From the NCBI GenBank assembly GCA_039720395.1, contig CM077824.1, positions 17,364,046 through 17,428,045 of the forward strand: a stretch of 64,000 bases of DNA. The letters are read 5' to 3'. The position numbers were made by a program, and so were the translations under genes. Source of the DNA: Liquidambar formosana (Eukaryota > Streptophyta > Magnoliopsida > Saxifragales > Altingiaceae). Below, in pieces: positions 51,447-63,818 of the stretch. Positions within the stretch are counted from its first letter, which is position 1, and each line of letters opens with the position of its first letter. The notes beneath the pieces were generated by a model that worked only from the letters and a program-made list of their open reading frames with translations, ran no database searches and was not told the DNA's origin.

Positions 51447-53170
51447 AGTTGGGAATCGAACTAGAGGGGAAAACTACAAAGGCGGAATTAAAATTTTCCT
51501 ACGATTCCCAATCCCATGAATCCAATTATGCTTAATACAAAACAAACCCTAACTAGAAGAGGGTAAGAATTACTTACAGTTGATTAATGTCTTCTCCTTT
51601 ATGCTCCAAGTTTTGTCTTTTCCTTTATCTTCCAAGCTTTGTCTTCTCCTTTTTGATCCAAGCTTGAACTCCGGGTAGCAATGAATGAGTAGTCTAAGTG
51701 TACTGCGTCCAACGGTATCCACACCTAGTTTGAACTTGAAGTCCTTTCCTTCTTTTCCTTGTTGATGCTAGAGTAGGAGAAGAGAGGAGAGAGAGAGAGG
51801 GAGAGCTGAAATTTTTGGCTAGCACTTGGGAGCCTCCAAGAGTGCTTCAAGTGATGATGTCATCACATCATAAAGGGCTTTAAATAGCCTCAAACTAGGG
51901 CTGGCCAAGAAGGGGTCTTCAAACCCTAGAGGGTTTTGTGTAATTACTCTTAATTGCACAATAACCCCTCTAATTTGTATCTTATACAACCTTGCCCCTT
52001 AAGAACTAATTCTTTTATTCACTTATGCCCTTTCTCTTATAGACATTCAAGCTCTCTTAGCATGATTAGTGTGTGACCCATTGGGTTCACATCATCAAGT
52101 AGTAGGGATAACACAAGGTGTGCACAATGGAACTCTTTCCATTAGAGGGTCTAATTGAAACTCCTTTCAATTCCCTAATTGATTATAACTCATTTATATC
52201 AATTAGGGCTTCTACTAACCATAAGTAACACCTAGCATATGGCTCATGGTGTGGTCCTTAATGAGGTGAATAGTCATTTACAAAGAATCCTTCTATTATA
52301 GTTTACAGGTTGCAATTACATCCTTCCATCAACACAATATCTCCAATTGAACTAATAGGACATAGAAGTCTGTCAAGTCCCTAGTTCAATTACTTTATAC
52401 TCGTTCATTAATATCAACTCAATGATGAACTTATGGAAATTCCTTTCCATATTCATTCTACCATGGGCCCATGGATTTAATGAGTTATATTCAATGAATG
52501 CTATATGAGACATTCACTCTCTTTTTCCTGAGAGTGATGGATTCCTTGTTGATTACTCACAGGCCTTCACATACATAGTAGTAAGGCCAATGAACACCCT
52601 TATAGACCCCTAAATAGGATATGCACTTAGTGTTATCAAACTTCTAAAGCTACATGCATAAGACAACCATGGTGTCTCAGGTCTAAGGATTACTTGTACC
52701 ACTATAACAATGAGAAACTGATTGACAGGCAGGTTAAAACTCCATTCAGTTTATCTTATATCTTTGGTCACATTCAGTGTACCTATTCTTATAATAGGCA
52801 CCCACTTGTTGGTTGTAGTGTCTTCACACAAATAGCTTGAGACTAGTTATCCTCCTATAAAGTCAACCTAACAAGTGCTAGTCCTATGGTTCATTACTGT
52901 CCATCATAGTGAACCTTCAACTAGGAATGATTTAGGAGTTTAGTACAGAGATATATTTATAGTCTCAAAATTACAACCCTTTGTAATTTCATATTATCAA
53001 CTCTAACTCCATGAACATATTATGTAAATATAAATGATGCATATAAACAAAATAGAATAAGCCTTTTATTAAGTCAATAATAAATGTGACATATATAAAT
53101 GAAATCAAATGATTGCTCCTAATCCCTAAACAATCATTTCTATGATTGGTTCTAGGGCATAATCCTAACA
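51447..53170 (-). mobile_element. Copia-like solo LTR, 1724 bp, inserted before integrase
   Basis: Read on the minus strand it starts TGTTAGGATTATGCCCTAGA and ends ATTCCCAACT, where the final A of an expected CA end has mutated. Flanks are GGGAAG and GGGAG, a 5-bp duplication with one base change. Removing it rejoins the gypsy frame from DVELDDG to RPWYYDIKK. The family call (Ty1/copia) rests on the terminal sequence only. Confidence 0.72.
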
Positions 53171-53175
53171 CTTCC

Positions 53176-53586
53176 CATCATCAAGCTCTACATCAATCAA
53201 CATTACAGCTTCTTCATATAATGGTTAAGACTTCTGGTGTATGATTAATGGCTTCATTAGGACCCCTTCTGGTACATTGATTAGGGATGCTAAAGTCACT
53301 AAAGCATTAGCAAACTGATTGTGTGACCTAGGGAGTGGAGTATAAGTAACTTTGTTGAATTTTTACATCAGCTTCTCCAGATACCCCTAGTAAAGCCTGA
53401 GATGTTCTTCCCTGGTCTTTAAGATTTGCTGAACTTGTGATATTACCAAGGTAAAATCATCATATACCTCCATGTTTTGTATGCCTAAAACCAATAGAAC
53501 TTCCATTCCAGCGATACACGCTTCATACTGTACTGTGTTATTTGAATTCTCGAAATTCAACTTTCTAGACATTGGGATGTGTGAAC
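53176..53586 (-). pseudogene. gypsy additional RNase H (aRH)
   Basis: Minus strand: SRKLNFENSNNTVQYEACIA, GMEVLLVLGIQNMEVYDD and then LVISQVQQILKTREEHLRLY. This archaeal/plant-like RNase H before integrase is the feature that points to the Tat lineage. A YEACIAGME block typically carries the second catalytic Glu. Confidence 0.85.
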
Positions 53587-54966
53587 TGTGAGCACCACGT
53601 CCTAAACCACAAGGCTTGAGAATACACATCAGCTTCAAAAGACTAACACGGAAAGGAGTCGCCACCCAATATTGGGAACGAGTGAACCCTAGTAAGGTCT
53701 AGCTCGTCATAACTAAAGATTCGGGTTCGGAGCTAGGGTACATCGCTGGGAAGGTGTTAGGCACCCAGCTGCGCCCGATCGGAACTGGCCCCTACACATG
53801 ATTGATGGCTTTAATTAATCTATATGTTTAACTAGAATTAACCCTACTCATTCAATCATAGCAGCACGCAAATCATGATGATATGATAGAGATAAAAGTA
53901 CAAAATAAACATAAAGAAATGAAAATACAAATTAATCAACTATTAGAATAAATATAATAAAGAAGAAACTGTCTGCCAACAATTTAGGGGCGTACGCAAC
54001 TACGTTACTACGCACGCACCATTTAGCGATTTATATTCTATTTTTAAAGCCCCACCTGTATACCATGAAAGGGTATGCACGTGACCTTCCATAGATTTAC
54101 GCCTAAAATATCATATTCATGTTAAGTTGCTAACATAAGACAACAAGTGACATCCCACATACTATTTTGCAAGAAACTAAATTGTCACATAATGAAACCC
54201 TAATTTCCCTCACACAGAGAATTCGCTACATGATGCCACGTGAGAGTATGCATGAAACCCTAGCCTAGGTTCTCTCATGAAGAAAGTCCACTATGTGATG
54301 ATATACATGCTATCATTATCATACTTTGTTTATCACATGAAACATTAGCTAAGTATGCATAGCAAACATGGCATTTATGGTAAAAACATTACTTTATCAA
54401 ATATAAATCATCATGCTAAACAAATAAATCACAAAATCAAGTTATTGGTGTTACCCTCAGGGTTATGCACTTAATTCCCTTTAGAATGCTTCCTTACGAA
54501 CCTTCCGGAATCCTAGCCGTCTCCTTCGCTTCTCCCGTCCCTTCCTCTCTCTTTTCTCTAAGGTTTTTCTCTCTCGGCCAAAAGTCCCCTTTTCTAGGTT
54601 TATAGTAAGGTATATATAGGCACTAGGAAGTTCGATTAGGGTTTCTCCTAACTTTCCCAAAATCTAGGTCTCTTAGCATACTATAATGTATTATCCTTAA
54701 AAAAAGGTTTACTTGGAGAGCAAGAAATCCTAAGTAAAAGTTTCCTTAAAACATTCACTACGTACGTAGCTTTCTAACATGAGTACGCACCACAAGTGCT
54801 GCGTACGCAGTATGCACTCCTTAAACTTAGGTAATTTGCCAGCTGTAATTCCATTGGTCCATTTGGACTCATTCCGAAGCTTATTAAAGTGCATTGACTA
54901 ACCTCATCATAGGGAACAAAAGGAGTTTCAAATTTGCATCATTAGGTGCAAAATGGGGTGTCTACA
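53587..54966 (+). mobile_element. Solo LTR (Tat-like group), 1380 bp, plus orientation
   Basis: TGTGAGCACCACG..GGGGTGTCTACA is flanked by the perfect 5-bp duplication TGAAC (53582-53586, 54967-54971). It carries the shared module GTCGCCACCC, TTCGGAGCTAGGGTAC and GGGAAGGTGTTAGGCACCC. CGTACG-type palindromes lie near 53990 and 54761-54810. It is inserted between the two RNase H regions of the older gypsy element, in the opposite orientation. Confidence 0.95.
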
Positions 54967-54971
54967 TGAAC

Positions 54972-55535
54972 CATTTGGAGCAATTAGTAACACCCTAATT
55001 CCATCCTCGTATTGATTCGAGGCTCCGTTAAAGTACATCTTCCACATTCTTCCTTCTTCAATCGTCAAAACATTCTTGTATGGAAAATTGTCATCAAGAT
55101 TTTACCCCATGAATGGATGCTCTGCACAATGTTCTGCTATCGCTCGCCCTTTTATGCTCTTCCGAGTGACATATTTCAATTCATATCCTACCAAGATTAT
55201 CGCCCATCATGAAATTCTCCCATTCAGCACAGCCTTCTCAAACAAGTATTTTAGTGGGTCCATTCAAGCCACTACCCAAACTTCATAACTCAGTAGAATG
55301 TGTCTCAACTTCTTTGCAGCCCATACGAAAACGAAACATGACTTCTCAATTGGAAGTAGCGTGTTTCATAACCATGCAACTTCTTATTGAGGTAGTATAT
55401 AGTATATTCACCTCGTTGCCTATTATCCTGAAGCCAACATACATCCTAATGCTTCTTCGAATACCGATAAATAAAGCAGCAAGGGTTTTCCTAGCCTAGG
55501 AGGCTACAGAATTGGTGGCTTCAAAAGGTACTCCT
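54972..55535 (-). pseudogene. gypsy RNase H, degraded
   Basis: Reading the minus strand across frames gives EYTIYYLNKKL and ETRY blocks, the order seen in gypsy RNase H after RT. Stops and frameshifts are frequent. The segment is cut off by the solo LTR at 54966. Confidence 0.6.
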
Positions 55536-56330
55536 TTATTGTATCAAGGCTTGCTGGCATTGATCATTCCATTCTTTGCTTTCCCTTTTCTTCAGCAACT
55601 TGAAGATTGAATCACAAATGGTAATCATTTTGGCTATGAAACGGCTGATGTATTGCAATCGCCTTAGAAATCCCCTAACTTCTTTCATAGTCTTTGGAGG
55701 TGCCATTTTAAGGATAGCTTTGATTTTTGTCGGGTCTACCTCAATACCTCTGCTACTCACCACATAACCCAACGATTTCCCAATCGTTATCCCAAAAGCA
55801 CATTTCTATGGGTTTAACTTTAGTTTATATTTCCTGATCCTATCAAAAAATTTCTTCAGATTGGACTAGTGCTCTTCCACCTCTTTATGCATCATGTCAT
55901 GTAAGAGTGCAGTAGCTATAATCTGATAGGTTGCCTCTACATTGTTCAAGCCAAAAGGTATGACTGTGTAGCCATAGATGCCCCATTTTGTTACAAATGT
56001 TATCTTGCTTATATTTTCTGGGGCCATCTTAATCTGATTGTAACCTGAGAATCCATCCATGAATGACATCATCGCATTTCCAGCTGTATTATCCACCAGG
56101 ACATTGATGTGAGGTAACGAAAAATCATCTTTCGGGCATGCCTTGTTGAGGTCCCTGTAGTCCATATACATCCATATCTTTCCATCTTTCTTTGGAATTG
56201 GCACGATGTTGGTTACTCAGTCAATCTGTGTCATTATCTTAATGAACCCTACATTAAGAAGTTTAGTGACTTTATCCTTGATTTTTATCATCAACTTAGG
56301 CTTCATGCGGTGGAACTTTTGCTTCATTGG
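55536..56330 (-). pseudogene. gypsy reverse transcriptase
   Basis: Blocks appear in order: PKKDGKIWMYMDYRDLNKA, FSLPHINVLVDN, SFMDGFSGYNQIKMAPE, TVIPFGLNNVEATYQ and VSSRGIEVDPTKI. These are RT motifs up to the thumb. The catalytic YVDD region near 55860 has lost its frame. Mutations in conserved sites (for example CVDYR to YMDYR) indicate an inactive copy. Confidence 0.88.
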
Positions 56331-56963
56331 CTTAGCGTCTTCTTTTATTGGTATGTGATGCTATGCTATCTCATGGTTAATGCCAGGCATGTCTTAATAA
56401 GACCAGGCGAACACATTGCTATACTCACACAACAAGGCTATCCAATGTGGAACCAATTCATATTTCTTTAGGATTCTCATTAATACTTGAGTCTGTTAAA
56501 ATAGTTTCTTCTTCAATAGGTATTACTTTCCTTTCTTGGTCCTTCTTAATTAATTCTTCAATGTAATCAATATCCTATGATAATGCAGTTTCGTCATAAA
56601 AAGACACATCGAAATACGCGAAATTAAAGATGTTATTACCAACAATAGGGGTGGTCACATTTTTGGGTTTGAGCTTATTCTCAGTTACAATGCCAGTTAC
56701 AATTTTGACCCTTTTTCCCATTCCCATGTACTGGTGCACACGTCAGTAGGGGTGATCAGATTGGCAGAGTTGTCAGCAGCAACCTTGTCAATTAAGGCAT
56801 TAATCCCCTCTGTCTGCTTGGGTTCAAACAGTGCTTGCATTATTTCTCCTTCCAAAAAATTCTTCCAATCTTTAGTTTTTGGCTTTTCTTTCTTTACATC
56901 GACTGTTTCTTCTTTTCAATCTTCAGCATTACATTGAAGAAGATTTCCAACCCTAGTTCCATC

Positions 56964-58664
56964 TGTAGACACCCCATTTTGTACCACCTAATAATTCTAA
57001 AATCCTTTTTGGCCCTGATGATGAGTTTAGTGAGATTATTTATAAATTATCTTTTAAGGATTCGTGCGAATCATAGCATGGGATTAATTGTTTAGAATAA
57101 AGGAAAATTATTTTATTAAATTAGTTATTTTTCTCATGCCATTAGCATGTGTACGTATGTGATAGGTGTGTGTACACAGATACGATACATGCATATGCGT
57201 GTTAGCGGTCACTTCTCCTAATTTTTAGAAAATGCAATTTCTCTTTCCTATTCAGACTAGAAGACTTTTCTAATTATTGATAATATTTTTTAATTATTCT
57301 CCAAGTAATTCTAGTCTAGAAAGGAAGGGAAAAACCCTACTTTTCAAATATATATTCTCTTTTAATGCCTTATAAAAATGGGATGAGAATAGAGTTTTTA
57401 GGGAGTGAAATTCGTCATAAATCAGCATTAGTTTTTTGGAAAACCAGTGAGCATATTGTAATCATAACTTTTGACTCTGAATCAGAATTTGATGAAATTG
57501 GTCTTCTTAGAAAAATAATTTAATTCTCTACAACTTTGTATTTCATACATTTTGTCCAATTCCAATGTCTTCATACAAAAAAACTCGATTGAAATTTCTG
57601 TTATTGTGAAGTGACGAAAATCACTTTTCTATGCTCTTATGCTCTTTTGTTTTCTCTTTATTTTCAAAGTTGAGAGAGTTTTCATCCCTTTGCTATGATA
57701 ACACTTTGACAAAAAGGAGTATTTGTGTTGGCTTGATTCAATCCAAAGACTTGAGGGGTTACGAACAAGTATAAAGTCGGTAAATTTGTATTTATTTTAT
57801 TTTATTTATTTTTGTTTAAAGAATGATTAACATGATTTATGTTTAGTTTATATTCGTATTTATTTGTATATTTTATTTTATTAAGCATGCATATGTAGGA
57901 TCGAGAGATTATATGATGTAATTATTTATTAGCTAATTTAATTTACGCACGCCCGTTTGTCGTATTTTCACCAATTAAATGATGAGAATATAGATTTGTT
58001 TGGCAAATATTCTTGCTCTTGATTTCATCACTGTTTTGTTTGATCTCAAAGTGCCCACGGGTTGCGTACATACCAAGAATAGTTGCGTACGCATTACATT
58101 ATAGCAAACAGGTTCTGTTCATCTTTAGGGTTTTATGTACGTTAGTGTTTAGGATTTATTGCTTTCATATATGCATGAACTATTGGAATAGAACTAATAT
58201 CGTGCAGGCTTATTAAGGTGTGTACGCAACTAGTGTACATGTGTACGCACCCAAATCTTTGCAGGCAGCAAGCCTTCCTTCTGTATATATTTTGCTTGTT
58301 TTTTGATTAGTTCTTTAGATACTCTGTATATCCTGTATATCTGCTGTAGATTCACCATCAATATCATTATTACATGCCATTCTATCTGTTGTATGATTTA
58401 GGGTTAATTTTAATTAAATATCGAATTAATTAAGGCCAATAGTCACATGTGGGGGCCGATTTCGACTAGGAATCATTGGGTGCCTCACACCTTCCCAATA
58501 ATGTACACTAGCTCCGAATTTAAATCTCTGGTTATGATGAGTTGGACCCTCATAGGGTTCATTGTTCTCAAATAATAATTAGGTGGTGACTCCTCTCCAC
58601 GCTAGCCTTTTGGGGCTAGATGCATATTCTTGAATCACATGGTCTTTAGGGCGTGGTGCTCACA
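56964..58664 (-). mobile_element. Solo LTR (Tat-like group), 1701 bp, minus orientation
   Basis: The plus strand reads TGTAGACACCCCATTTTGTACC..CGTGGTGCTCACA, flanked by the perfect duplication CCATC (56959-56963, 58665-58669). The inverted shared module (GGGTGCCTCACACCTTCCC, TAGCTCCGAA) is at 58478-58520. CGTACG-type motifs lie near 57151, 58063-58093 and 58218-58250. It is inserted in the linker between protease and RT of the older gypsy element. Confidence 0.95.
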
Positions 58665-59317
58665 CCATCTTTCCAGTCACACAATCAAACTAAGGTTCTG
58701 GGAAGCCACAATAAGGAAAGTCATCTCCTTATTTCACAAAGTTCCCATTGAGTATGCCCTTGTTGACTGGTAAGCTGTCATCTTCATTACTGTATCCCAA
58801 TCTGAGACAATTATTCTGTAACTTGAAATCTGGGAAGTGAACCACTCCTTAATTATATTTTCCCAAACCCATTCTAGGCATAAAGTTCATATTTTTCATG
58901 ATATGAGTAGCAACATGACTGATGCCTTCCCCAAAATTAGGCGAAATCTTTTCGATCTTATATAGCCCTACTTTTTCAATAACCTGGATAATCTCAAATC
59001 CTCTCCAAGTCATTTAAACTTTTCCTTCCTTTACTACACAAACTGGAGCAGTGATTTCACCATCCCCGTGTATTTCTAATATTCCTTCCTTCTATGGGAG
59101 TTTGATCTTCTGGTGAACTGTATAGTACACTGCTCCTAATGGGTGTAACCATGTTCTTCCCTAACATGAGATTGAAATTGATATCAATGTCCATCACACA
59201 GAATTCTACTTCTGACTCCACTAGTCCTATAATACATACAGCTTTAAAGGTCCCAGCATCTTGCCGTATCCATTGTCATAAGCTCGCATAGTTAAAGCGA
59301 ATGGTGTAAGTTACTCT

Positions 59318-59869
59318 TCAACGAGTCCCTATCTTGGAGGTAGTGCGCATTGGGTACACATTTAGTGCAAACCCATTGTCTACTAGGACTACCGGTATTT
59401 TTTTGCCCTTGCATTCCACAATAATGTATAAAGGCTTGGCATGTGCTAATCTTTTAGTTGACAAGTCTTCTATTGAGAACGCTAGCGTTGCTTTATGCCT
59501 TGGGCTTGTACCTATCAGTGCTATAACTTGTTTTGGTGAGGTTTCCATTGAAACTTCTTTCCTGGCTAGAGCTTCTAGAACTGCTTGACGATATTTTTTG
59601 GACGCCACCAAGAGCCCCAATATGGAGATATTTGCCTGAGTTTTCTTCAGCTGCCTTAGCACACGATCCTTATCATCTTCCTCTTCTGTCTTCTTATTGT
59701 TTCTTTCCAGCTCAACTTCTCTCCCTAAGTGATTCCCTTTCAGGTAAGATGGTTTGAAATGCTTCCCAAACCAAGTTAAATATAGAATTCCATCTTTTTC
59801 TATCACAACATTATCCGTAGAATTCCAGAAAGTCCATTTCTTGACTTGACTGCGCTGCAATCCTTCCAA
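59318..59869 (-). pseudogene. gypsy aspartic protease region
   Basis: The frame ends in IPVVLVDNGFALNVYP, corresponding to the DNGSALN active-site motif of this lineage's retropepsin; the Ser after DNG is Phe here. The upstream part is a Lys/Glu-rich linker. A roughly 650-base degraded segment (58665-59317) leads to the solo LTR at 56964-58664. Confidence 0.75.
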
Positions 59870-60228
59870 GCATCAACATCTAATACCATTACTTCTTTTA
59901 TAAGATTGGAAGGATCCCATATCTCAGTGCCTTGCTCTATAAGCCTAGCATTCCTTTGGTATTCTGGCAAAGGGTTCTGATGGATGTTTGGTTCTACTTC
60001 TTCTCCTGAATTAGGGATCTTCTTACTATCAATCAGGTCCTGGATTTCGTGTCTCAGCGTGGCACAATTATTGGTCTTATGCCTCGTCATCTGATGAAAA
60101 TAAAAAAATTCATTCAAATTATTACGCTGTAGGATATGATTAGGCAGCGGGCACGGTGCTAGTACTTGTAGATGCCCTCTTCTCATCAAATTAGCAAAAG
60201 CTTTTAGACAAAGACATTCCCAGATCAT
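59803..60228 (-). pseudogene. gypsy gag C-terminal zinc-knuckle-like region
   Basis: Contains FYFHQMTRHKTNNCATLRHE, the modified knuckle of Tat-type gags (usually C-x2-H..GH..C). The first Cys is replaced by Phe here. QDLIDSKKI follows, as usual. Confidence 0.7.
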
Positions 60229-60667
60229 CGAACTCCCTCCTAGCCCCTTGATTTACAATAGCTACTGTGTTTGAAGATGCATTAGCAGCCCTGTTTCCAC
60301 TTTGATTGTTACAACTTCCTCCAGATCCGTAAGTTTTCTTCACTGCCTTCCCTTCCATTTTGTTTACTTGCCCACTGTTTATGGCTTGTTCGATATAGGT
60401 CCCACAATCATACAGCTATTCAAAGTTCATAATAGAAGATGCCAATAACCGATTGAAATACATATGCTACAAATTTTTTATAATTAAATTGACTTGATCC
60501 CTTTCTATAGGCCTATTCACCATTTTGATTACTTTTTTCCTCTACCTGGCTAGGAATTCAAAAAATGTTTCTACCAAACTTTTGTATTTTCATCTTGAGA
60601 TACGCAAAGTCGTGTCTAACATGGTGTTGTAATTGTACTGGTCTTTGAATAGCTTTATTAATGGTTC

Positions 60668-61292
60668 CTAAGACGAAATCTGTGTATCATCTAGTCCATA
60701 GTACCATTTGGAAGCCTCTCCAACGAGTGATAAGGGAAAAGCAGCCAATGATTGGGCTTCATTCATCCATTTCATTCTTACAATACTCATGTACTGGTGA
60801 ATTTGCTGTTTAGGATCTCTATTCCTGTCAAACTTCTTTGTGTTAGCAATTTTGAACTTTGATGGTAAATTTGCTAAAGGATTAGAAAACAATCCTCCAA
60901 CAAACATGAAATCATCCTATGGCTTGGGACTTTCGCATTGCAGCATGCATCTTTTCCGCTTTCTCTTTCATCTCCTCCTACCCTGTTGTATATTTTTCCC
61001 ATTCTTTTTTCTTCTTTATATAGTCAGCATAATCATCCTCTTCCCATATTTCATTTCCATCTCCCTTGTTTCTTCCTTCTTTTCCTTTACCTTTTTTATC
61101 TGATGAGGCTCCTTCCTCCTTTCTTTTTGTTGAATGTATTTCTTCACTTATCATTTCTTCTTCTAGCTTTTCTTTCTCTTTCCCTTTTTCCAAGTTTTGG
61201 AGACGATTATCTATCCCAGCCACACGTGCATCTAGTCTTCCCATTGTTACTTCCATTTGGGCTAATATTTCGATTATCGTGGGGTTTGCCAT
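60668..61292 (-). pseudogene. gypsy gag, N-terminal and core
   Basis: ATG 61292 starts a Lys/Glu-rich gag N-terminus (MANPTIIEILAQMEVTMGRL, coiled-coil, then a highly charged stretch). After a stop near 60977, the core continues with PQQQ-like RDPKQQIHQY and AAFPLSLVGEASKWYYGL, the retrotransposon gag core. Confidence 0.8.
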
Positions 61293-62165
61293 AGTCTTAT
61301 TCTTCTTTAATCTGTTTGTTGTTAGTGATCCAACCCAAGTAGCTCTGAGGTCTTGTGATTTTGTTGAGCAACCAATTGTGTTTTGCCAGTAAAAAATTGT
61401 TTAGGTTCTACCCCAATGATTTAAGCCTTTTACAATGCACACATCCTACTCTCAATTGGATTCAAGCCCTTTCATCATTTTTATTTTTTTTTGGGCTTGG
61501 GTCTATTACACATCTTATATACAATTCTCATACTAATAAGGCTTAAATTCAAACAACATTGGGCTTCAAGTTTATTACCTAAATCAACTCCTATGGCTAA
61601 ATCCAAATCCACATGCCGAGTGGGTCGGTTGTTTCAAAGTAGGCCACACAATTATTCAAGCTATTTGTTTTAAAGCCCAATTATTTTCTTCAATCTTGCA
61701 ATAAGCTTTAAAACCGTCAAAAATTTTTAATCCACTTAGATTTCCCGTTCCTGTTAACAAACGAGTATTGGGCTACTGGCCCAATAATGCCCAACGAACA
61801 TCCAAGACTTGGTACATCCAAGCTTTTAGGCCCAAACCCGGAAGCCTACTCTCTCACCCGATCGCCTAAGACCATTGATTGCTTACTGACACAGACACTG
61901 TGACTGACATTTTGTTATATCGAGACTTGGTCATTTGTCAATAAAGTAACAGTGCTAGCCGACCATTACAGATCTCGAGAGGATTAATTAATCCTAAATC
62001 GCATTGGATCCCCAACAGTGCATTGGTTATCGAAATTTGTTCTTGAATCATGTGAGGGCAGTTTTTCTTAAAAACCAGAGTTTGATTGCTGGTGTTCAAA
62101 CACTCTTCTCCTAGCCCTTCAACCCTTAGAAAACTCACCCTTCTAAATCTTTCTCTTACAAACTC
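61293..62165. other. 5' region of the gypsy element, non-coding
   Basis: Upstream of the gag ATG on the minus strand. I found no clear primer-binding site or LTR edge. No ORF is supported. Confidence 0.4.
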
Positions 62166-62665
62166 ATGGCCTCTTCTTCTACTTCATAAAATCGCCCTGA
62201 CCTAAACGCAATGCCAGAAGCAAAAACAAAAGTCTAGCACCCAAGGTTTCTAAACATCTAAAATCAACCCCTTACCGTTGAAGACTATGATATATAACTT
62301 TGCAAACACAACAACGGTAGCTGAATGACTCATCACTCCTCGTGATGAGAGAATATTGGGTGGACAGTCCAACTTGGACGTAATAAGAGATTCCATTGCC
62401 CTTAGTGCTCAGGCCACAATAGTTACTTCTAACATGGCCCGTCGTTTACACACCAGAACTGTGGAAGTCCAAAGTCTATGTGACCAAGTCACCCACCTTC
62501 AGGGTTACTCACTTGAGCCTATCAAATGATGAGGGCTTTGAAAGAGGAGAACAGAGAATTACAAAGGATAATATACTTGTATTCTAACAGACTCGTGCTA
62601 AGGGTCGAAGCATTAGAAAGGCTTAGGGATCAAATTATTTAACGAGAAAGAATTCCAAACAACCC
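62166..62665 (+). pseudogene. Degenerate coiled-coil ORF on the plus strand, antisense to gag
   Basis: ATG 62166 starts MASSSTS and is followed at once by a stop, but coding-like sequence continues across frames. Blocks include LGGQSNLDVIRDSIALSAQA, NMARRLHTRTVEVQSLCDQV, ALKEENRELQRIIYLYSNRL and VEALERLRDQI. The last two have heptad spacing of a coiled coil. No family is recognised. It is upstream of gag on the opposite strand and may be an antisense extra ORF of the same or another retrotransposon. Confidence 0.45.
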
Positions 62666-63818
62666 TTAAAAACAACCTCCAACTGATCCCTCTAGTTCTA
62701 CTCGAAATGCTACTATTAAGTAGTTCTTTTTTTTTTTTTTTGGTTCTTTTTTTACTTTGACACTTTTTTTCTTGGTGAATCTAATGGTAATGACTTTTTT
62801 TCTAACTGGAGTACAAAAGGTAAACAGATGAACACAAAGGATGACCATTATTTATTCACATAAACTGACTGGAATACATATTTGAAACTTCACTTAGTAC
62901 AACCCATCAGAAATACAAAATACATTACATAGAAACAAACCCCTGAAAATCTAAGAATAAAGGAAATACATCAACATGGGCAGGGTTGCAAGAAATGTTA
63001 GAATCAGAAAATTAACACTTTGTATAGAATTCTTTTCCATACACAGAAATTGACCACTTGGAGAATGAGAATGAAGTACAGGAACACTCTGAAGAAATCA
63101 TGGTTGCAGAGATGTGAACCTAAGAGGTACAACAATGGACATTTATAGAACAAACCCCCAATAGCTAGGAACAATACACCCCAACGATTAGGAATAGTGG
63201 AAAAAAATAGTGGACTTCCAATAGCCATGAATAGTAATCTCCTAATCAGTTGCACTCATTGGACTCCTAACCACTACACACAATGGACTCCTAATTTTCT
63301 GACAGGTTTAAACCATCTACAAGATTAACATTTTGATTGGGCTTTAATCCAAAGAATTTAAACAATATTGGGCCTTGTCCCATACCTGCATCCTAACAAT
63401 AAAAACAAAATGATGCATGTTACACATTCACACAGGATTACACAGAAAAAGTAAATTTACCCATGTTTTTAACGTGCAATTCAAACCAAGGGTTTCCTTA
63501 TAACCTCCGCCGTCAATAGGTTACCCAAGCTAGGATACCTGAGAGCAATCCGTTAACGTACTCACAAACTTATTGCAGGCTGTGGGTTGATGGTGTAGGT
63601 TGCGGATTGCCTATAGGATTGAGTGAAACCCAAGAACCCTCACCAAATTGCCATCGGGGTGTAGACACAGGCTATAGTGTGTGTTTGCAACAATTTTTTT
63701 AAAAAAAAACATTTTTTTTAATTTTTTTTTTTTGGCTTTCTAGATTAAATTAAATATACTAAATATGGTCAATGAATAATATGAAGTCTAGCTCATTAGT
63801 CCCTAGTAGAGTCGCCAT
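62666..63818. other. Unassigned repeat-like DNA
   Basis: T-rich tracts (62725-62745, 63690-63735) and no supported gene. The sequence immediately left of the next LTR (CCCTAGTAGAGTCGCCA) resembles flanks seen beside this LTR type in plants. Confidence 0.35.

Larger units (their letters stand above)
49711..61292 (-). mobile_element. Decayed Ty3/gypsy retrotransposon (Tat lineage), interrupted by three solo LTRs
   Basis: Minus-strand blocks occur in the order gag, protease, RT, RNase H, additional RNase H, integrase, reading from 61292 down to about 50000. This order and the extra RNase H before integrase are characteristic of the Tat/Ogre lineage. The frame is broken by many stops, and insertions at 51447-53170, 53587-54966 and 56964-58664 split it. 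Its own LTRs were not identified. It is much older than the solo LTRs within it, whose target duplications are intact. Confidence 0.85.

Noticed and set aside
60840..61392. Hydrophobic plus-strand frames with many Phe/Leu/Ser codons
   Set aside because: They are the antisense shadow of the Lys/Glu-rich gag coding region.
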